A stretch of 64,000 nucleotides of DNA from Sphingomonas sp. CFBP 13720 (GTDB taxonomy: Bacteria > Pseudomonadota > Alphaproteobacteria > Sphingomonadales > Sphingomonadaceae): the NCBI RefSeq assembly GCF_014842075.1, contig NZ_JACYVA010000004.1, positions 1-64,000 on the forward strand, read 5' to 3'. The notes under the pieces were generated by a model. It saw only the letters and a program-made list of their open reading frames with translations. It was not told where the DNA came from and made no database searches. The translations under genes and the position numbers were made by a program. Shown in pieces: positions 52,111 to 62,742 of the stretch (its first letter is position 1; every line of letters starts with the position of its first letter).

Positions 52111-53030
52111 CCGACCCCCTGCACATCGTCGTCCTGATGGGCGGCTGGTCGTCGGAGCGCGAAGTGTCGCTGATGTCGGGTGCCGGCGTCGCCGCCGCAC
52201 TGGAGTCGCTCGGTCATCGCGTCACCCGCATCGACATGGACCGCAACGTCGCCGCGCGTCTGACCGAAGCGAAGCCCGATCTGGTGTTCAATGCCCTGCA
52301 CGGGTCGCCCGGCGAGGACGGTACGGTGCAGGGGATGCTGGACCTGATGGGGCTGCGCTATACGCATAGCGGCCTCGCCACGTCGGTCATCGCGATCGAC
52401 AAGGTGCTGACGAAACAGGCGCTGGTCCCGGCGGGCGTGCCGATGCCCGGCGGACGGATCGTCCCGACCGCCGAACTGTTCGAACGCGATCCGCTGCCGC
52501 GTCCCTATGTGCTGAAACCCGTCAGCGAAGGGTCGTCGGTCGGCGTCGCGATCGTCACGGACGAGAGCAATTACGGCAACCCGATCTCGCGCGATGCGAA
52601 GGGGCCGTGGCGCGACTTCGACGAATTGCTGGCCGAACCGTTCATCCGCGGGCGCGAACTGACCACGGCGGTGCTGGGCGACCGGGCGCTGGGCGTCACC
52701 GAACTGAAGCCCAAGGGCGGGTTCTACGATTACGACAGCAAATATACCGACGGGCTGACCGAACATGTCTGTCCGGCGCAGATCCCCGACGATATCGCCG
52801 ACGCTTGCCGGGCATGGGCGGTGACCGCGCACCGCGTGCTGGGGTGCAAGGGGGCGTCGCGCACCGACTTCCGCTGGGACGACGAACGCGGGATCGACGG
52901 CCTGTTCGTGCTGGAAACCAATACCCAGCCGGGCATGACGCCGCTCAGCCTCGTCCCCGAACAGGCGCGGCATGTCGGCATGAGCTACGAAGCGCTGGTC
53001 GCGTGGATCGTGGCGGAGGCGATGCGATGA
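52107..53030 (+). CDS. ddl: D-alanine-D-alanine ligase
   Basis: This 307-residue ATP-grasp enzyme makes the D-Ala-D-Ala used by MurF. The start is GTG at 52107 with AAGGAA ten bases before it. Landmarks are VLMGGWSSEREVSLMSG, FNALHGSPGEDGTVQGMLD, KPVSEGSSVGVAIV (ATP grasp), ITELKPKGGFYDYDSKY-like GVTELKPKGGFYDYDSKY, and the metal-binding FVLETNTQPGMTPLS. The Tyr in the YDYDSKYT segment indicates the D-Ala form rather than D-lactate. It overlaps ftsQ by four bases. Confidence 0.95.
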   Translation: MTDPLHIVVLMGGWSSEREVSLMSGAGVAAALESLGHRVTRIDMDRNVAARLTEAKPDLVFNALHGSPGEDGTVQGMLDLMGLRYTHSGLATSVIAIDKVLTKQALVPAGVPMPGGRIVPTAELFERDPLPRPYVLKPVSEGSSVGVAIVTDESNYGNPISRDAKGPWRDFDELLAEPFIRGRELTTAVLGDRALGVTELKPKGGFYDYDSKYTDGLTEHVCPAQIPDDIADACRAWAVTAHRVLGCKGASRTDFRWDDERGIDGLFVLETNTQPGMTPLSLVPEQARHVGMSYEALVAWIVAEAMR

Positions 53031-53977
53031 CGCAGACCGGCAAGCGCGTCGTCCAGTCGCGCACCGTAAAACCCAAGCGCCGCGTCCAGCCGAAGCGCCC
53101 GGTGCGGGTATCGGTGCTCGATCAGGCGGTGGCGGCGTTGCCCGGTGGTGCGGCGACGGCGCGGCGGATCGTCGGATGGACGCTGACCGCCGGGGCAGGC
53201 GCGATCGCGCTCGCGCTGGCCAACTGGTTCGGCCTGTTCGGCGCGGTCGGCGTCGCGGCGGCGGAAGCGGTCGGGGCCGCCGGATTTCGGGTCGAACAGA
53301 TCGAGGTGAGCGGCCTGAAGCGCATGGACGCGACGTCGGTCTATGCCGTCGCGCTGGACCAGCGTTCGCGGGCGATGCCGCTGGTCGATCTGGACGCCAC
53401 GCGGCAGAAGCTGCTGGAATATGGCTGGATCGCCGACGCCCGCGTGTCGCGGCGCTTGCCCGACACGCTGGTGGTCGACGTGGTCGAGCGCGATCCGGCG
53501 GCGGTGTGGCAGAACAAGGGCCAGTTGATGCTGATCGACGAGGGCGGCGTGCTGCTCGACGGGGTCGAGGCGTCGCAGATGCCGCGCCTGCCGCTGGTGA
53601 TCGGCGACGGGGCCAATGCACAGGAACCGGCGTACAAGCGGCTGATGGCCGCCGCGCCGGCGCTGAAACCCGTGGTCAAGGCGGCGGTGTGGGTCGGCAA
53701 CCGGCGCTGGGACGTGGTGTTTCGCACCGGCGAACGGCTGGTCCTGCCCGAAGGCGAGGACGCGTCGGCGCGCGCGCTGGTCAAGTTCGCGCAGCTGGAC
53801 GGCACGGTCGGATTGCTGGGCAAGGGCTATGAACGGTTCGACCTGCGCGATCCCAACCAGTTGGTGGTAAAGATGCGGCGCAGTGCGCAGGGTCTGACCG
53901 ACGACGGAACCGACGATGGCGACGCTGGCGCCGATATCACCGCGACGAACATGACCGCGACGAACGCCGCGGATTAG
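53027..53977 (+). CDS. ftsQ: Cell division protein FtsQ
   Basis: This 316-residue bitopic divisome protein has a basic cytoplasmic N-terminus (VQSRTVKPKRRVQPKRPVRV) and a membrane helix (TLTAGAGAIALALANWFGLF, near residues 50-70). A POTRA domain (FRVEQIEVSGLKRMDATSVY and later) is followed by the beta domain that binds FtsB/FtsL (LVVDVVERDPAAVWQNKG, YERFDLRDPNQLVVKM). The tail is acidic and Thr/Asp/Ala-rich, about 25 residues of low complexity. The ATG at 53027 overlaps the ddl stop. Confidence 0.94.
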   Translation: MTQTGKRVVQSRTVKPKRRVQPKRPVRVSVLDQAVAALPGGAATARRIVGWTLTAGAGAIALALANWFGLFGAVGVAAAEAVGAAGFRVEQIEVSGLKRMDATSVYAVALDQRSRAMPLVDLDATRQKLLEYGWIADARVSRRLPDTLVVDVVERDPAAVWQNKGQLMLIDEGGVLLDGVEASQMPRLPLVIGDGANAQEPAYKRLMAAAPALKPVVKAAVWVGNRRWDVVFRTGERLVLPEGEDASARALVKFAQLDGTVGLLGKGYERFDLRDPNQLVVKMRRSAQGLTDDGTDDGDAGADITATNMTATNAAD

Positions 53978-53992
53978 ACGGGGGGCACGACC

Positions 53993-55252
53993 ATGGCGAA
54001 GACGGCACCGGAAGGACTGATTACCGCACTCGATATCGGCACGTCCAAGATATCGGCGTTGATCGCGCGCAAGGGCGACGGCGGCGAACTGACCGTGCTG
54101 GGCACCGGCCAGCGCGAGAGCCGGGGCGTCAAGCGCGGCTATATCGCCGACATGAAGGCGACCGAAACGGCGGTGCGCGAGGCGGTGGAACAGGCCGAAC
54201 GCATCGCCGGCTTCAATATCGAGGACGTCTGGGTCAGCTTTTCGGCGGGCGGGCTGGTGTCCGACATCGTCAAGCTGGAGGTCGATCTCGGCGGCCACCG
54301 CGTCGAACAGTCGGATATCGATGCGCTGTTGAAGGCCGGTCGCAATGCGATCGATCCCGGACAGCGGATGGTGCTGCACGCCCATCCGATGCGCTACACG
54401 CTCGACGGTCTTGGCGGGGTGAAGGACCCGATGGGACTGCACGCCGACCGGCTGGGCGTCGAGATCCACGTCGTCGCGACCGAAGGCTCGCCGGTGCGCA
54501 ACCTCGACCTGTGCGTCCGTTCGGCGCACCTCGAAACGCGCTCGATCGTCGCCGCACCGGTGGCGACCGGGCTGGCGTGCCTGTCGGAGGAGGAGCGCGA
54601 ACTGGGCGTCGCGCTGGTCGAGATCGGCGCGGGAATCACCAACGTATCGGTCTTTGCCAACGGCGTGCTGACCGGGCTGGCGTCGATCGCGATGGGGGCG
54701 GCGGACATCACCGATGACGTCGCGTCCGCGTTCGGCACCAACCGTGCGCAGGCCGAACGGCTGAAATGCTTCTATGGTTCGGCCAACATGAGTCCGCGCG
54801 ACAATCACGACATGATCGACGTCGCGCCGGTCCGCACCGACGAGGATTCGGAAACCACGCCGATCACCCGCGCGCAGTTGATCGGCGTGATCCGCCAACG
54901 GCTCGACCGGCTGACGGCGGAGATCGGCAAGGAACTGCGCCGGTTGAATTTCGAGGACCCGGTCGGGCGACAGGTGGTGCTGACCGGCGGCGGGGCCGAA
55001 TTGAAGGGCATCGCCGATTACGCGCAACAGGCGCTGGGCCGCCCGGTGCGCGTCGGACGTGCACGTGGGCTGAGTGCGTTGCCGGAGGCGCATTCGGGAC
55101 CGGGTTTCGCCACGCTGGCCGGGCTGGCGATGTTCGCCGCGTCGGACCCGGTCGACCTGCGCGCGCTGCAACCGACGCAGCAGATGGTGTCGCGGCCGAG
55201 CGGCGGGGCGTTGTTCCAGCGCTTGCTTACCGCCTTCCGGACAAACTACTGA
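53993..55252 (+). CDS. ftsA: Cell division protein FtsA
   Basis: This 419-residue actin-like ATPase tethers FtsZ to the membrane and recruits other divisome proteins. Key segments are LITALDIGTSKISALIARKG (phosphate 1), the 1C region IEDVWVSFSAGGLVSD, LVEIGAGITNVSVFANGVLT (phosphate 2) and VVLTGGGAELKGIADYAQQ (adenosine). The end, GALFQRLLTAFRTNY, is the amphipathic membrane-targeting helix. GGGGGG lies seven bases before the ATG. A 110-bp gap, probably with an ftsZ promoter, follows. Confidence 0.96.
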   Translation: MAKTAPEGLITALDIGTSKISALIARKGDGGELTVLGTGQRESRGVKRGYIADMKATETAVREAVEQAERIAGFNIEDVWVSFSAGGLVSDIVKLEVDLGGHRVEQSDIDALLKAGRNAIDPGQRMVLHAHPMRYTLDGLGGVKDPMGLHADRLGVEIHVVATEGSPVRNLDLCVRSAHLETRSIVAAPVATGLACLSEEERELGVALVEIGAGITNVSVFANGVLTGLASIAMGAADITDDVASAFGTNRAQAERLKCFYGSANMSPRDNHDMIDVAPVRTDEDSETTPITRAQLIGVIRQRLDRLTAEIGKELRRLNFEDPVGRQVVLTGGGAELKGIADYAQQALGRPVRVGRARGLSALPEAHSGPGFATLAGLAMFAASDPVDLRALQPTQQMVSRPSGGALFQRLLTAFRTNY

Positions 55253-55362
55253 CGATATTGTTACCATTACGGCGCGCGGGGACTAGGATCGCCCGGCGGC
55301 TTGATGCACAACCCTTTTTAATGAATTGCGCCCGGTGACGACCGGGTCTGGGAGACCGAGTG

Positions 55363-56862
55363 ATGAGCATCGAATTTCTGGCCCCCGAAGTGGACGAGCT
55401 GACCCCGCGCATCACCGTGATCGGTGTCGGCGGGGCGGGCGGCAACGCCATCGCCAACATGATCCGGGCAGAAGTGCAGGGCGTCGAGTTCCTCGTCGCG
55501 AACACCGATGCGCAGGCGCTGAAGCAGTCGGCGGCACCGCAGCGTATCCAGCTGGGTGCGAAGATCACGCAGGGTCTGGGCGCGGGCAGCCGGCCCGAAA
55601 TCGGTCGTGCGGCGGCCGAAGAGACGATCGAATCGGTCCAGAAGAGCCTTGAAGGCGCGCATATGTGCTTCATCGCCGCCGGCATGGGTGGCGGCACCGG
55701 CACCGGTGCGGCCCCGGTCATCGCGAAGGCCGCGCGCGAGATGGGCATCCTGACCGTCGGCGTCGTCACGCGTCCGTTCGCGTTCGAGGGCAAGCGTCGC
55801 GCGAAGTCGGCCGATGCGGGTATCGAGGAACTGCAGAAGTACGTCGATACGCTGATCGTCATTCCGAACCAGAACCTGTTCCTGATCGCCAACGCCAACA
55901 CGACGTTCAAGCAGGCGTTCGAAATGGCGGACGAAGTGCTGCAACAGGGCGTGCGCGGCATCACCGACCTGATGGTCATGCCCGGGCTCATCAACCTCGA
56001 CTTCGCCGACGTGCGGTCGGTGATGCAGGAAATGGGCAAGGCGATGATGGGCACCGGCGAGGCCGAGGGCGATAATCGCGCGATCGAAGCGGCGCAGCAG
56101 GCGATCGCCAACCCGCTGCTCGACGGCGTGTCGCTGAACGGTGCGAAGGGCGTGATCGTGTCGATCACCGGCGGCGACGACATGCGCCTGCTCGAAGTCG
56201 ACGAGGCCGCGAACCATATCCGCGAACTGGTCGACGACGACGCGAACATCATCTGGGGTTCGGCGTTCAACAGCGAGCTGGAAGGCAAGATCCGCGTTTC
56301 GGTGGTCGCCACCGGGATCGAGGACGAAATGCCGTCGAAGGCGGTGGCCCAGCCGGCCCAGCCCGAACCGACCCGCGCGTTTTCGTTCAATGCGCAGCGT
56401 CGCCCCGCTGCGCCGATCGAACCCAGCGGTGCCGCCGCCGAATATCTGGAGGAAGCCCCCGCGCCCGCACCGCTGGACCGGTTCCCGCAGGGCGCCAGCC
56501 AGCCGTCGGCGTCCGAACGTGTCGTCCCGCATTCGACCTATGACAAGCCCAAGCCGGCCCCGGCCGACGAGGACGAACTGGTCCTTGGTGCCGACACCGC
56601 TGCGCCGGCACCGGCACCGGTCCCCGCCAGCGATTTCGGATCGACGCCGGGCGATGGTCGTCGTCGGTGGCTGAACCCCGAAGCGCCGGCCGAACCGGCG
56701 CGGGCCGACACCGCGCGTGACGACTCGGCACCCGCGCGCAAGCCGGGCGGGACGTTGTTCGAACGGATGGCCAATGCCGGTCGTGCCCCGGCGCGCGGCG
56801 GCGAAGATGCGAAGGAGCCGCTGGATATCCCGCGCTTCCTGCATCGGCAGAACAACCAGTAA
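55363..56862 (+). CDS. ftsZ: Cell division GTPase FtsZ
   Basis: This 499-residue tubulin homologue forms the Z ring. The GTP site is [17 protein letters not shown] with the signature [17 protein letters not shown], and the T7 catalytic loop is [18 protein letters not shown]. The globular part ends near residue 320. A linker of about 150 residues, rich in Pro/Ala/Glu, follows, and the final [12 protein letters not shown] is the conserved peptide that binds FtsA. GGGAG eight bases before the ATG at 55363 picks that start over the GTG one codon earlier. Confidence 0.97.
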   Translation: MSIEFLAPEVDELTPRITVIGVGGAGGNAIANMIRAEVQGVEFLVANTDAQALKQSAAPQRIQLGAKITQGLGAGSRPEIGRAAAEETIESVQKSLEGAHMCFIAAGMGGGTGTGAAPVIAKAAREMGILTVGVVTRPFAFEGKRRAKSADAGIEELQKYVDTLIVIPNQNLFLIANANTTFKQAFEMADEVLQQGVRGITDLMVMPGLINLDFADVRSVMQEMGKAMMGTGEAEGDNRAIEAAQQAIANPLLDGVSLNGAKGVIVSITGGDDMRLLEVDEAANHIRELVDDDANIIWGSAFNSELEGKIRVSVVATGIEDEMPSKAVAQPAQPEPTRAFSFNAQRRPAAPIEPSGAAAEYLEEAPAPAPLDRFPQGASQPSASERVVPHSTYDKPKPAPADEDELVLGADTAAPAPAPVPASDFGSTPGDGRRRWLNPEAPAEPARADTARDDSAPARKPGGTLFERMANAGRAPARGGEDAKEPLDIPRFLHRQNNQ

Positions 56863-56885
56863 CCGATACGGTCCGCTGGACGTAG

Positions 56886-56922
56886 GGGCGCATTGCCGGC
56901 AACTGCCGGGGGTGCGCCCTTT
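56886..56922 (+). terminator. Terminator after ftsZ
   Basis: GGGCGCA (56886-56892) pairs with TGCGCCC (56913-56919). Inside, CCGGCA and TGCCGG add a second stem, and TTT follows. It begins 24 bp after the ftsZ stop and is the likely end of the dcw transcript. Confidence 0.8.
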
Positions 56923-57084
56923 CGTTTGCGCCGTGATCGCGGACGCCTGTCGTGCGCTATGCGTCGCGCGAAGCATATTCTATCGTAACGGTCCTCCGGT
57001 CGTCGTTGTCGTCGCCCGCTTCGTCGTTCGACCGGCGGCGCGTCGTTCCCCGCCCTGTTCCTTCGTGGTTTAGCGATCCGGCCC

Positions 57085-58998
57085 ATGACCCGACTCCTTC
57101 CGCCCTCCGCTTTGCTGTTGCTGCTCGTCGCCGCGCCGTTGCCGGTGGCGGCGCAGTCGGGCGCGATCGTCCAGCCGCTGACCCCCAATGCCGATCGCCT
57201 GTCGGAACAGATGCGGATCCTTGGCCGCAGTCCCAACGACCTGTCCGCGCTGGTCGAGGCAGGGCGGTTGAGCGCGAAGCTGGGCGATGCAGAGGCGGCG
57301 ATGCAATTCCTCGCGCGTGCCGAACGCGTGTCGGCGGGCGATCCGCGCATCGCGGCGGCGCGGGGCGCGGCACTGGTGACGATGGAGCGGCCGGGCGAGG
57401 CGCTGGCGATGTTCCAGACCGCCGAGCGCGCCGGGCTGGCGATGGCGGGATATGCCGCCGAACGCGGGCTGGCCTATGATCTGCTCGGGCATCCCGGCAA
57501 CGCGCAGCGCGACTATCGGCTGGCACTGGCGCAGGGCGATGATGACGAAGTGACGCGGCGGCTGGCGCTGTCGATGGGCATTTCCGGCGACGTGGCGGGG
57601 GCGACTGCGTTGCTCGACCCGCTGTTGCGCCGCAACGACCGTGCGGCGTGGCGCGTGCGCGCCTGCGTGCTGGCGATGTCGGGCGACGCGGCGGGGGCGG
57701 ACCGGATCGCTGCCACGATGCTGCCCGGTTTCGGAGCGAGCCTCGCGCCGTTCTTTCGCAGGTTGCCGCAATTGGCGGCGGCGGATCGCGCTTTTGCCGT
57801 GCATTTCGGGCGGCTGGCCCCGACGCCGGAACGCCTCGCGGATGCCCGGCTTGCCCCGGCGGTGACGCCGCTGCCGGCAGCGGTCGCCGCCGCGCCCGTC
57901 GCGGTGGCGTCCGTCGCAAGGCCGGCGCAGACCGTCACCGCCACGCCAGTGCGGCGTCCGACCGCATCGCAGCGTCGCGCCGAACAACGCCGTCAGGCCG
58001 AAGCTGCGCAAGCGACGCAACTGGCCGAGACGCGCCGGATCGCCGATCAGAAGGCGCAGGAACTGGCGAAGGCACGCGCCGACGAAGCCGCCCGGCTGAC
58101 CGCTCTGGCGCAGGCGGAAGCCGCACAGGCGCAGCGCGATCGCGACGCCCGCCTGCTCGCGGCGCAACAGGCCGAAAAGGCACGGCTGGACGAAGCGATG
58201 CGGATCGAGGCGACACGCGTCGCCGAACGACAGGCGGAAGAACGCCGCGTCGCCGCCGCCGCGCTGGCCGAACGCGATCGCTTGGCACAGGCTGCGGTGC
58301 CGCCCGTCGCGCCGCCGACACAGGTCGCGTCCGCGCCCCCGCCACCAACGACCCCGGCGGCCTCGCCCGCCGCTACCGTCGTCGCGGCACGTGGCGATAC
58401 CGACGAAGTCCTCGCGCGCATCATCCGCAATCTGGACATCCCTGCCGCCGAACTGGGGGTGATGCCGCCCACGTCGGCCGCCCCGACGCCGGCCGCCTCG
58501 ACGCTTGCGGCGGATGCCGAAGCGGCCCGTCGGACCGCACAGGCACGCGAGGACGAGGCGACTGCGGCGGAGGCAGCCCGCGCCGCCACCGCGCGCAAGG
58601 CGGCGGAAGCCCGCGCCGCGACCCTGAAAAAGGCAGCGGATGCAAAGAAGCTGGCCGACGCGAAAAAGGCCGAAGACGCCGCTCGCGCGGCTGAAGCGAA
58701 GAAGGCTGCCGACGTGAAGCGCGCTGATCCCGCGCGCCACTGGGTACAGGTCGCGGGCGGCGCGAACGTTGCCGACCTGCCAAAGGCTTGGCGCGCGCTC
58801 ATCGCCAAGGCACCGGCATTGAAGGCGAAGCAGGCGTGGACCACGCCGCTGCGCGCGACCAATCGGCTGCTCGCCGGCCCGTTCCCGACCGATGACGCCG
58901 CACAGGATTTCGTCAATACGCTGCGTCGCGACGGACTGTCGTCGTTCGCGTTCACCAGTGTCGCGGGACAAAAGGTCGCGCGGGTTCCGGTTAAATGA
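57085..58998 (+). CDS. Exported TPR/coiled-coil/SPOR-domain protein
   Basis: This 637-residue protein has three regions. A signal peptide ends near residue 23 (PLPVAAQ). Residues about 40-220 form helical repeats of the TPR kind ([40 protein letters not shown]). Residues about 290-560 are Ala/Glu/Arg-rich coiled-coil stretches broken by a Pro/Ala linker. The last 80 residues form a SPOR domain ([20 protein letters not shown] to [14 protein letters not shown]), which binds denuded septal glycan. The protein is probably periplasmic and recruited to the division site. Its position just after ftsZ supports this. The dgt start overlaps its stop. Confidence 0.83.
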   Translation: MTRLLPPSALLLLLVAAPLPVAAQSGAIVQPLTPNADRLSEQMRILGRSPNDLSALVEAGRLSAKLGDAEAAMQFLARAERVSAGDPRIAAARGAALVTMERPGEALAMFQTAERAGLAMAGYAAERGLAYDLLGHPGNAQRDYRLALAQGDDDEVTRRLALSMGISGDVAGATALLDPLLRRNDRAAWRVRACVLAMSGDAAGADRIAATMLPGFGASLAPFFRRLPQLAAADRAFAVHFGRLAPTPERLADARLAPAVTPLPAAVAAAPVAVASVARPAQTVTATPVRRPTASQRRAEQRRQAEAAQATQLAETRRIADQKAQELAKARADEAARLTALAQAEAAQAQRDRDARLLAAQQAEKARLDEAMRIEATRVAERQAEERRVAAAALAERDRLAQAAVPPVAPPTQVASAPPPPTTPAASPAATVVAARGDTDEVLARIIRNLDIPAAELGVMPPTSAAPTPAASTLAADAEAARRTAQAREDEATAAEAARAATARKAAEARAATLKKAADAKKLADAKKAEDAARAAEAKKAADVKRADPARHWVQVAGGANVADLPKAWRALIAKAPALKAKQAWTTPLRATNRLLAGPFPTDDAAQDFVNTLRRDGLSSFAFTSVAGQKVARVPVK

Positions 58999-60155
58999 AG
59001 GCTCCGCATGCCGCCGACCCGCTGAGACATGGCGGGCGGCTTCACGCCGAACCCGGCGATGCCAGTCGCGGACCGCGCGACGCGTTTCAGCGCGACCGCG
59101 ACCGGATCATCCATTCGATCAGCTTTCGTCGGCTGCGCCACAAGACACAGGTGTTCATGGCGCCCGACGGCGACCATTTCCGCGTCCGGCTGACGCATAG
59201 CCTGGAGGTCGCGCAGATCGGCCGTGCGGTCGCGCGGACGCTGGGGCTGAACGAGGATCTGACCGAGGCGCTGTGCCTCGCCCACGATATCGGGCATCCG
59301 CCGTTCGGCCATGCGGGGGAGGACGCGCTGGAAGCGGCGATGGCGGCGCATGGCGGGTTCGACCATAATGGCCAGACGCTGCGGACGCTGACCCGTCTCG
59401 ACAGCCCCTATCCGCGCTGGCGTGGGCTGAACCTGACCTGGGATACGCTGGAGGGGCTGGCCAAGCATAACGGCCCGATCGCCCGCCCCGGCTGGGCGCT
59501 GGCGGCGGCGGATGCGGCGCATGGACTGCGGCTGGACGAATGGCCGTCGCTGGAGGCGCAGGTCGCGGCGATCGCCGACGATATCGCCTATGACAATCAC
59601 GACATCGACGACGGGTTGCGCGCCGGACTGCTGACGCTCGACCAGCTATTGTCGGTGCCGTTCGTCGCGGCGGGATGGGACGGTGTTCGCGCGCGCTTCC
59701 CCGATGTTGCGCCAGAACGACTGGTCGGCGAACTCACCCGGTCGCAGATCGGGACGATGGTCAACGACCTGATCGCCGAGACCCGCCGCCGGGTCGCGGC
59801 GGCGGGCGTGGAAACGGTGTCCGACGTCCGGGCGGCTGGTACGTGCCTTTCGCACTTTTCCGCAGAGGTGGCGGAGCAGGAGCGGGTGCTCAAACGGTTC
59901 ATGTACGCCAACCTGTATCACCACCCGCGCCAGCTGGCGGCGGCGGCAACTGCCCGGCAAGTGGTGGCCGGGCTGTTCGCGGCCTATCATGCCGACCCTG
60001 CGCTGATGCACGAGGGCTGGCGCGGCGATCTGCCCGATGCGGAACCGGATCGCAGCCGCCACATCGCCGACTATATCGCGGGCATGACCGACCGGTTCGC
60101 GGTGCGGTGCTACCGCGATGTCGTCGGGCCGATCGACCTGCCCGAAGGGTTCTGA
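58995..60155 (+). CDS. dgt: dGTPase-like deoxynucleotide triphosphohydrolase
   Basis: This 386-residue HD-domain enzyme hydrolyses dNTPs to nucleosides and tripolyphosphate. Metal ligands are in [17 protein letters not shown] (His) and [19 protein letters not shown] (His-Asp). Further parts are [14 protein letters not shown] and [18 protein letters not shown] (Asp). The early [19 protein letters not shown] segment is typical of the shorter alphaproteobacterial type. The name Dgt is used for the family; specificity for dGTP is not shown by sequence. ATGA overlap with the SPOR gene. Confidence 0.9.
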   Translation: MKAPHAADPLRHGGRLHAEPGDASRGPRDAFQRDRDRIIHSISFRRLRHKTQVFMAPDGDHFRVRLTHSLEVAQIGRAVARTLGLNEDLTEALCLAHDIGHPPFGHAGEDALEAAMAAHGGFDHNGQTLRTLTRLDSPYPRWRGLNLTWDTLEGLAKHNGPIARPGWALAAADAAHGLRLDEWPSLEAQVAAIADDIAYDNHDIDDGLRAGLLTLDQLLSVPFVAAGWDGVRARFPDVAPERLVGELTRSQIGTMVNDLIAETRRRVAAAGVETVSDVRAAGTCLSHFSAEVAEQERVLKRFMYANLYHHPRQLAAAATARQVVAGLFAAYHADPALMHEGWRGDLPDAEPDRSRHIADYIAGMTDRFAVRCYRDVVGPIDLPEGF

Positions 60156-60241
60156 CGGGCTGGCCCGGGCATCCGACATATTTTGCACCCCCGTCCTAAC
60201 TCGGCTAAGCGGCGCGTTCCTATCGACTGACCGGAATTGCC

Positions 60242-61969
60242 ATGACGCTCTACCCCCGTTTCTTTGCCCATCTCGACCGCGCGCTGGATGCGCTGGTCGC
60301 TCGCGGCGATCTGCCGGCGGGGCTGGAACGGCGCGCGATCACCGTCGAACCGCCGCGCGATACCAGCCATGGCGACCTGTCGACGAACGCGGCGATGGTG
60401 CTGGCGAAACCGGCCAAGACCAATCCGCGCGCGCTGGCCGAACTGGTCGTCGCCGAACTGGCGGGCCTGCCCGAAGTCGCCAGCGTTTCGGTCGCGGGTC
60501 CGGGCTTCATCAACCTGACGCTGACCGACGACACGTGGCGTGGCGAACTGACCGCGATCGCGGAGGCGGGCGACGCCTATGGCCGATCGACGGCGGGGCA
60601 GGGAAGCGTCGTGAACATCGAATATGTCTCGGCAAATCCGACCGGACCGATGCACATGGGCCATTGCCGCGGCGCGGTGGTCGGCGACGCGCTGGCCAGC
60701 CTGCTGGAATGGAACGGCGCGCGCGTCATCCGCGAATATTACGTCAACGACGCCGGGGGGCAGGTCGCGGTGCTCGCCCGTTCGGTGCACCTGCGCTACC
60801 GCGAGGCGCTGGGCGAGCACGTCACGATCCCGGAAGGCCTGTATCCGGGCGATTATCTGGTGCCGGTGGGTCAGGCGCTGGCCGCCGAATTCGGCGACCG
60901 CTATGTCGCGGCCCCGGAGGACGAATGGCTGGTGCTGTTCCGCACGCGCGCGGTCGCGGCGATGCTGGACATGATCCGCGCCGACCTGAAGCTGCTGGGC
61001 ATCCGTCACGATATCTTCTCGTCCGAAGCCGAGTTGCAGGCGGCCAAGAAGCCCGAGGCGGCCGAGGCATGGCTGCGCGCCCGCGACCTGATCTATGACG
61101 GCGTGCTCGAAGCGCCGAAGGGCGAGACGCCCGACGATTGGGAACCGGTCGAACTGCCGCTGTTCCGCTCGACCCGGTTCGGCGACGATCAGGACCGCCC
61201 GATCCGCAAGTCGGACGGGAGCTGGACCTATTTCGGGGCCGATCTCGCCTATCATTTCCAGAAGGCGGAGGGCGTCGACCAGCTGATCGACATATGGGGC
61301 GCCGACCATGCCGGCACCGTCAAGCGCATCGTCGCGGCGGTGCAGGCACTGACCGAGGGCAAGACCCGGTTCGACGTAAAGCTGGTCCAGATGGTGCGCC
61401 TGCTGCGCGGTGGCGAACCGGTCAAGATGTCGAAGCGCGCCGGCAATTTCGTCACGCTGGCCGACGTCGTGAACGAGGTCGGCAAGGACGTGGTCCGCTT
61501 CACCATGCTGACGCGCAAGGCCGATGCGCAGATGGATTTCGACTTCGCCAAGGTGGTCGAGGCGTCGAAGGACAATCCGGTCTTCTATGTCCAATATGCC
61601 CATGCCCGCGTGCATTCGCTGGTGCGTCGCGCGGCAGAGGCGGGGATCGTGACGACGGCCGATGTCGATCTGTCCCGTCTCGATACGGTCGAACTGGCGC
61701 TGGTGAAGCGTGCGGCGCAGTTTCCGCGCGTGGTCGAAAGCGCGGCGGCAGCGCGCGAACCGCACCGTATCGCATTCTATCTCTACGACTTGGCGGCGGA
61801 GTTTCATGCCGCATGGAATCTGGGCAACGACGATCCGTCGCGCCGCTATCTCCAGCCCGACGATCCGGCCCTGACGCACGCGCGGCTTTTCCTCGCGCGC
61901 GCGATCGGGCAGATCATTCGCAACGGCCTTGCGATCATGGGTGTCGAGGCGGTCGAGGAGATGAAATGA
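60242..61969 (+). CDS. argS: Arginyl-tRNA synthetase
   Basis: This 575-residue class I synthetase charges tRNA-Arg. The N-terminal additional domain covers about residues 1-110. The HMGH signature is in NPTGPMHMGHCRGAVVGD near residue 137, and the KMSKR loop in VKMSKRAGNFVTLADVV near residue 396. The C-terminal DALR anticodon-binding domain includes NPVFYVQYAHARVHSLVRRA and AAAREPHRIAFYLYDLAAEF. The gene starts 86 bp after dgt and overlaps the next gene by four bases. Confidence 0.96.
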   Translation: MTLYPRFFAHLDRALDALVARGDLPAGLERRAITVEPPRDTSHGDLSTNAAMVLAKPAKTNPRALAELVVAELAGLPEVASVSVAGPGFINLTLTDDTWRGELTAIAEAGDAYGRSTAGQGSVVNIEYVSANPTGPMHMGHCRGAVVGDALASLLEWNGARVIREYYVNDAGGQVAVLARSVHLRYREALGEHVTIPEGLYPGDYLVPVGQALAAEFGDRYVAAPEDEWLVLFRTRAVAAMLDMIRADLKLLGIRHDIFSSEAELQAAKKPEAAEAWLRARDLIYDGVLEAPKGETPDDWEPVELPLFRSTRFGDDQDRPIRKSDGSWTYFGADLAYHFQKAEGVDQLIDIWGADHAGTVKRIVAAVQALTEGKTRFDVKLVQMVRLLRGGEPVKMSKRAGNFVTLADVVNEVGKDVVRFTMLTRKADAQMDFDFAKVVEASKDNPVFYVQYAHARVHSLVRRAAEAGIVTTADVDLSRLDTVELALVKRAAQFPRVVESAAAAREPHRIAFYLYDLAAEFHAAWNLGNDDPSRRYLQPDDPALTHARLFLARAIGQIIRNGLAIMGVEAVEEMK

Positions 61970-62697
61970 TGGCCGATACGATGGCCCATGGCGATGCCGA
62001 TCACGATCGCCTGCCATGGCTGGAAAGCGCCGACCCGGACCCCGAACCCGCCGGGCCGGTGTGGCGGACGGCGTTGATCGTGCTGGTCGGGCTGCTGACG
62101 ATCGCCGCCATCGCCTTTGCGCTGCTACGGCATCAGGGGTCGCCGACCGCGAGCGGGACCGGCGCGATCATCAATGCGCCCGAAGGTCCGTACAAGGTCC
62201 GGGCGCAGGGCACCGACGGGATGCAGGTCGCAGGGCAGGCCGATACCGCCATCGCGACCAGCGAAGGCGCGACCGGCAACGCGTCGGTCAACCTGAACGC
62301 CGTACCCGAAACCCCGGTCGATGCCCGCGCGGGCGCACAGCCCAAGGCGCAGGCAACCGGCGCGGCGGGTCGGGTGGAAACCGCCGTGCCGACCTCTACG
62401 ACGCGGCTGGAGGCACGTGCACCGGCATCGGCCGCACCGGTTGCGGTGCAGCCGGGCGGCGGCGGATCGGTGGTCCAGCTCGGCTCCTTCCCCAGCGAGG
62501 CATTGGCCAACGTCGCATGGAACCAGTTGTCGCGTCGGTTCGCGTATCTGGCACCGCTGGGTAAAGCGGTGCAGCCCGCGATAGTGAAGGGCCGCACCGT
62601 GTATCGCCTGCGCGTCAATGGCGGCAGCGCGGGGCAGGCGTCCGAACTCTGCGCCAAGCTGAAGCTGGCGGGCGAAAACTGTTTCGTCGCGCGGTGA
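61966..62697 (+). CDS. SPOR-domain membrane protein
   Basis: This 243-residue bitopic protein has a 40-residue acidic cytoplasmic start, a membrane helix (ALIVLVGLLTIAAIAFALL, residues about 35-53), an Ala/Pro/Thr-rich linker, and a C-terminal SPOR domain (GGGSVVQLGSFPSEALANVA to ELCAKLKLAGENCFVAR). This is the layout of FtsN-like and other septal glycan binders. It is co-translated with argS by an ATGA overlap and precedes nagZ. It may act as the FtsN-like protein of the division machine, but the essential FtsN segment cannot be recognised by eye. Confidence 0.85.
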   Translation: MMADTMAHGDADHDRLPWLESADPDPEPAGPVWRTALIVLVGLLTIAAIAFALLRHQGSPTASGTGAIINAPEGPYKVRAQGTDGMQVAGQADTAIATSEGATGNASVNLNAVPETPVDARAGAQPKAQATGAAGRVETAVPTSTTRLEARAPASAAPVAVQPGGGGSVVQLGSFPSEALANVAWNQLSRRFAYLAPLGKAVQPAIVKGRTVYRLRVNGGSAGQASELCAKLKLAGENCFVAR

Positions 62698-62703
62698 CGG
62701 GGC

Positions 62704-62724
62704 GGGGGCCGGTGGACGGCCCCC
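62704..62724 (+). terminator. GC-rich hairpin after argS-SPOR genes
   Basis: GGGGGCC-GGTGGAC-GGCCCCC is a perfect 7-bp stem with a 7-base loop, seven bases after the SPOR stop and 19 before nagZ. There is no T-run, so termination may be partial. Confidence 0.5.
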
Positions 62725-62742
62725 GTCGCTTGCGATAGCGCG

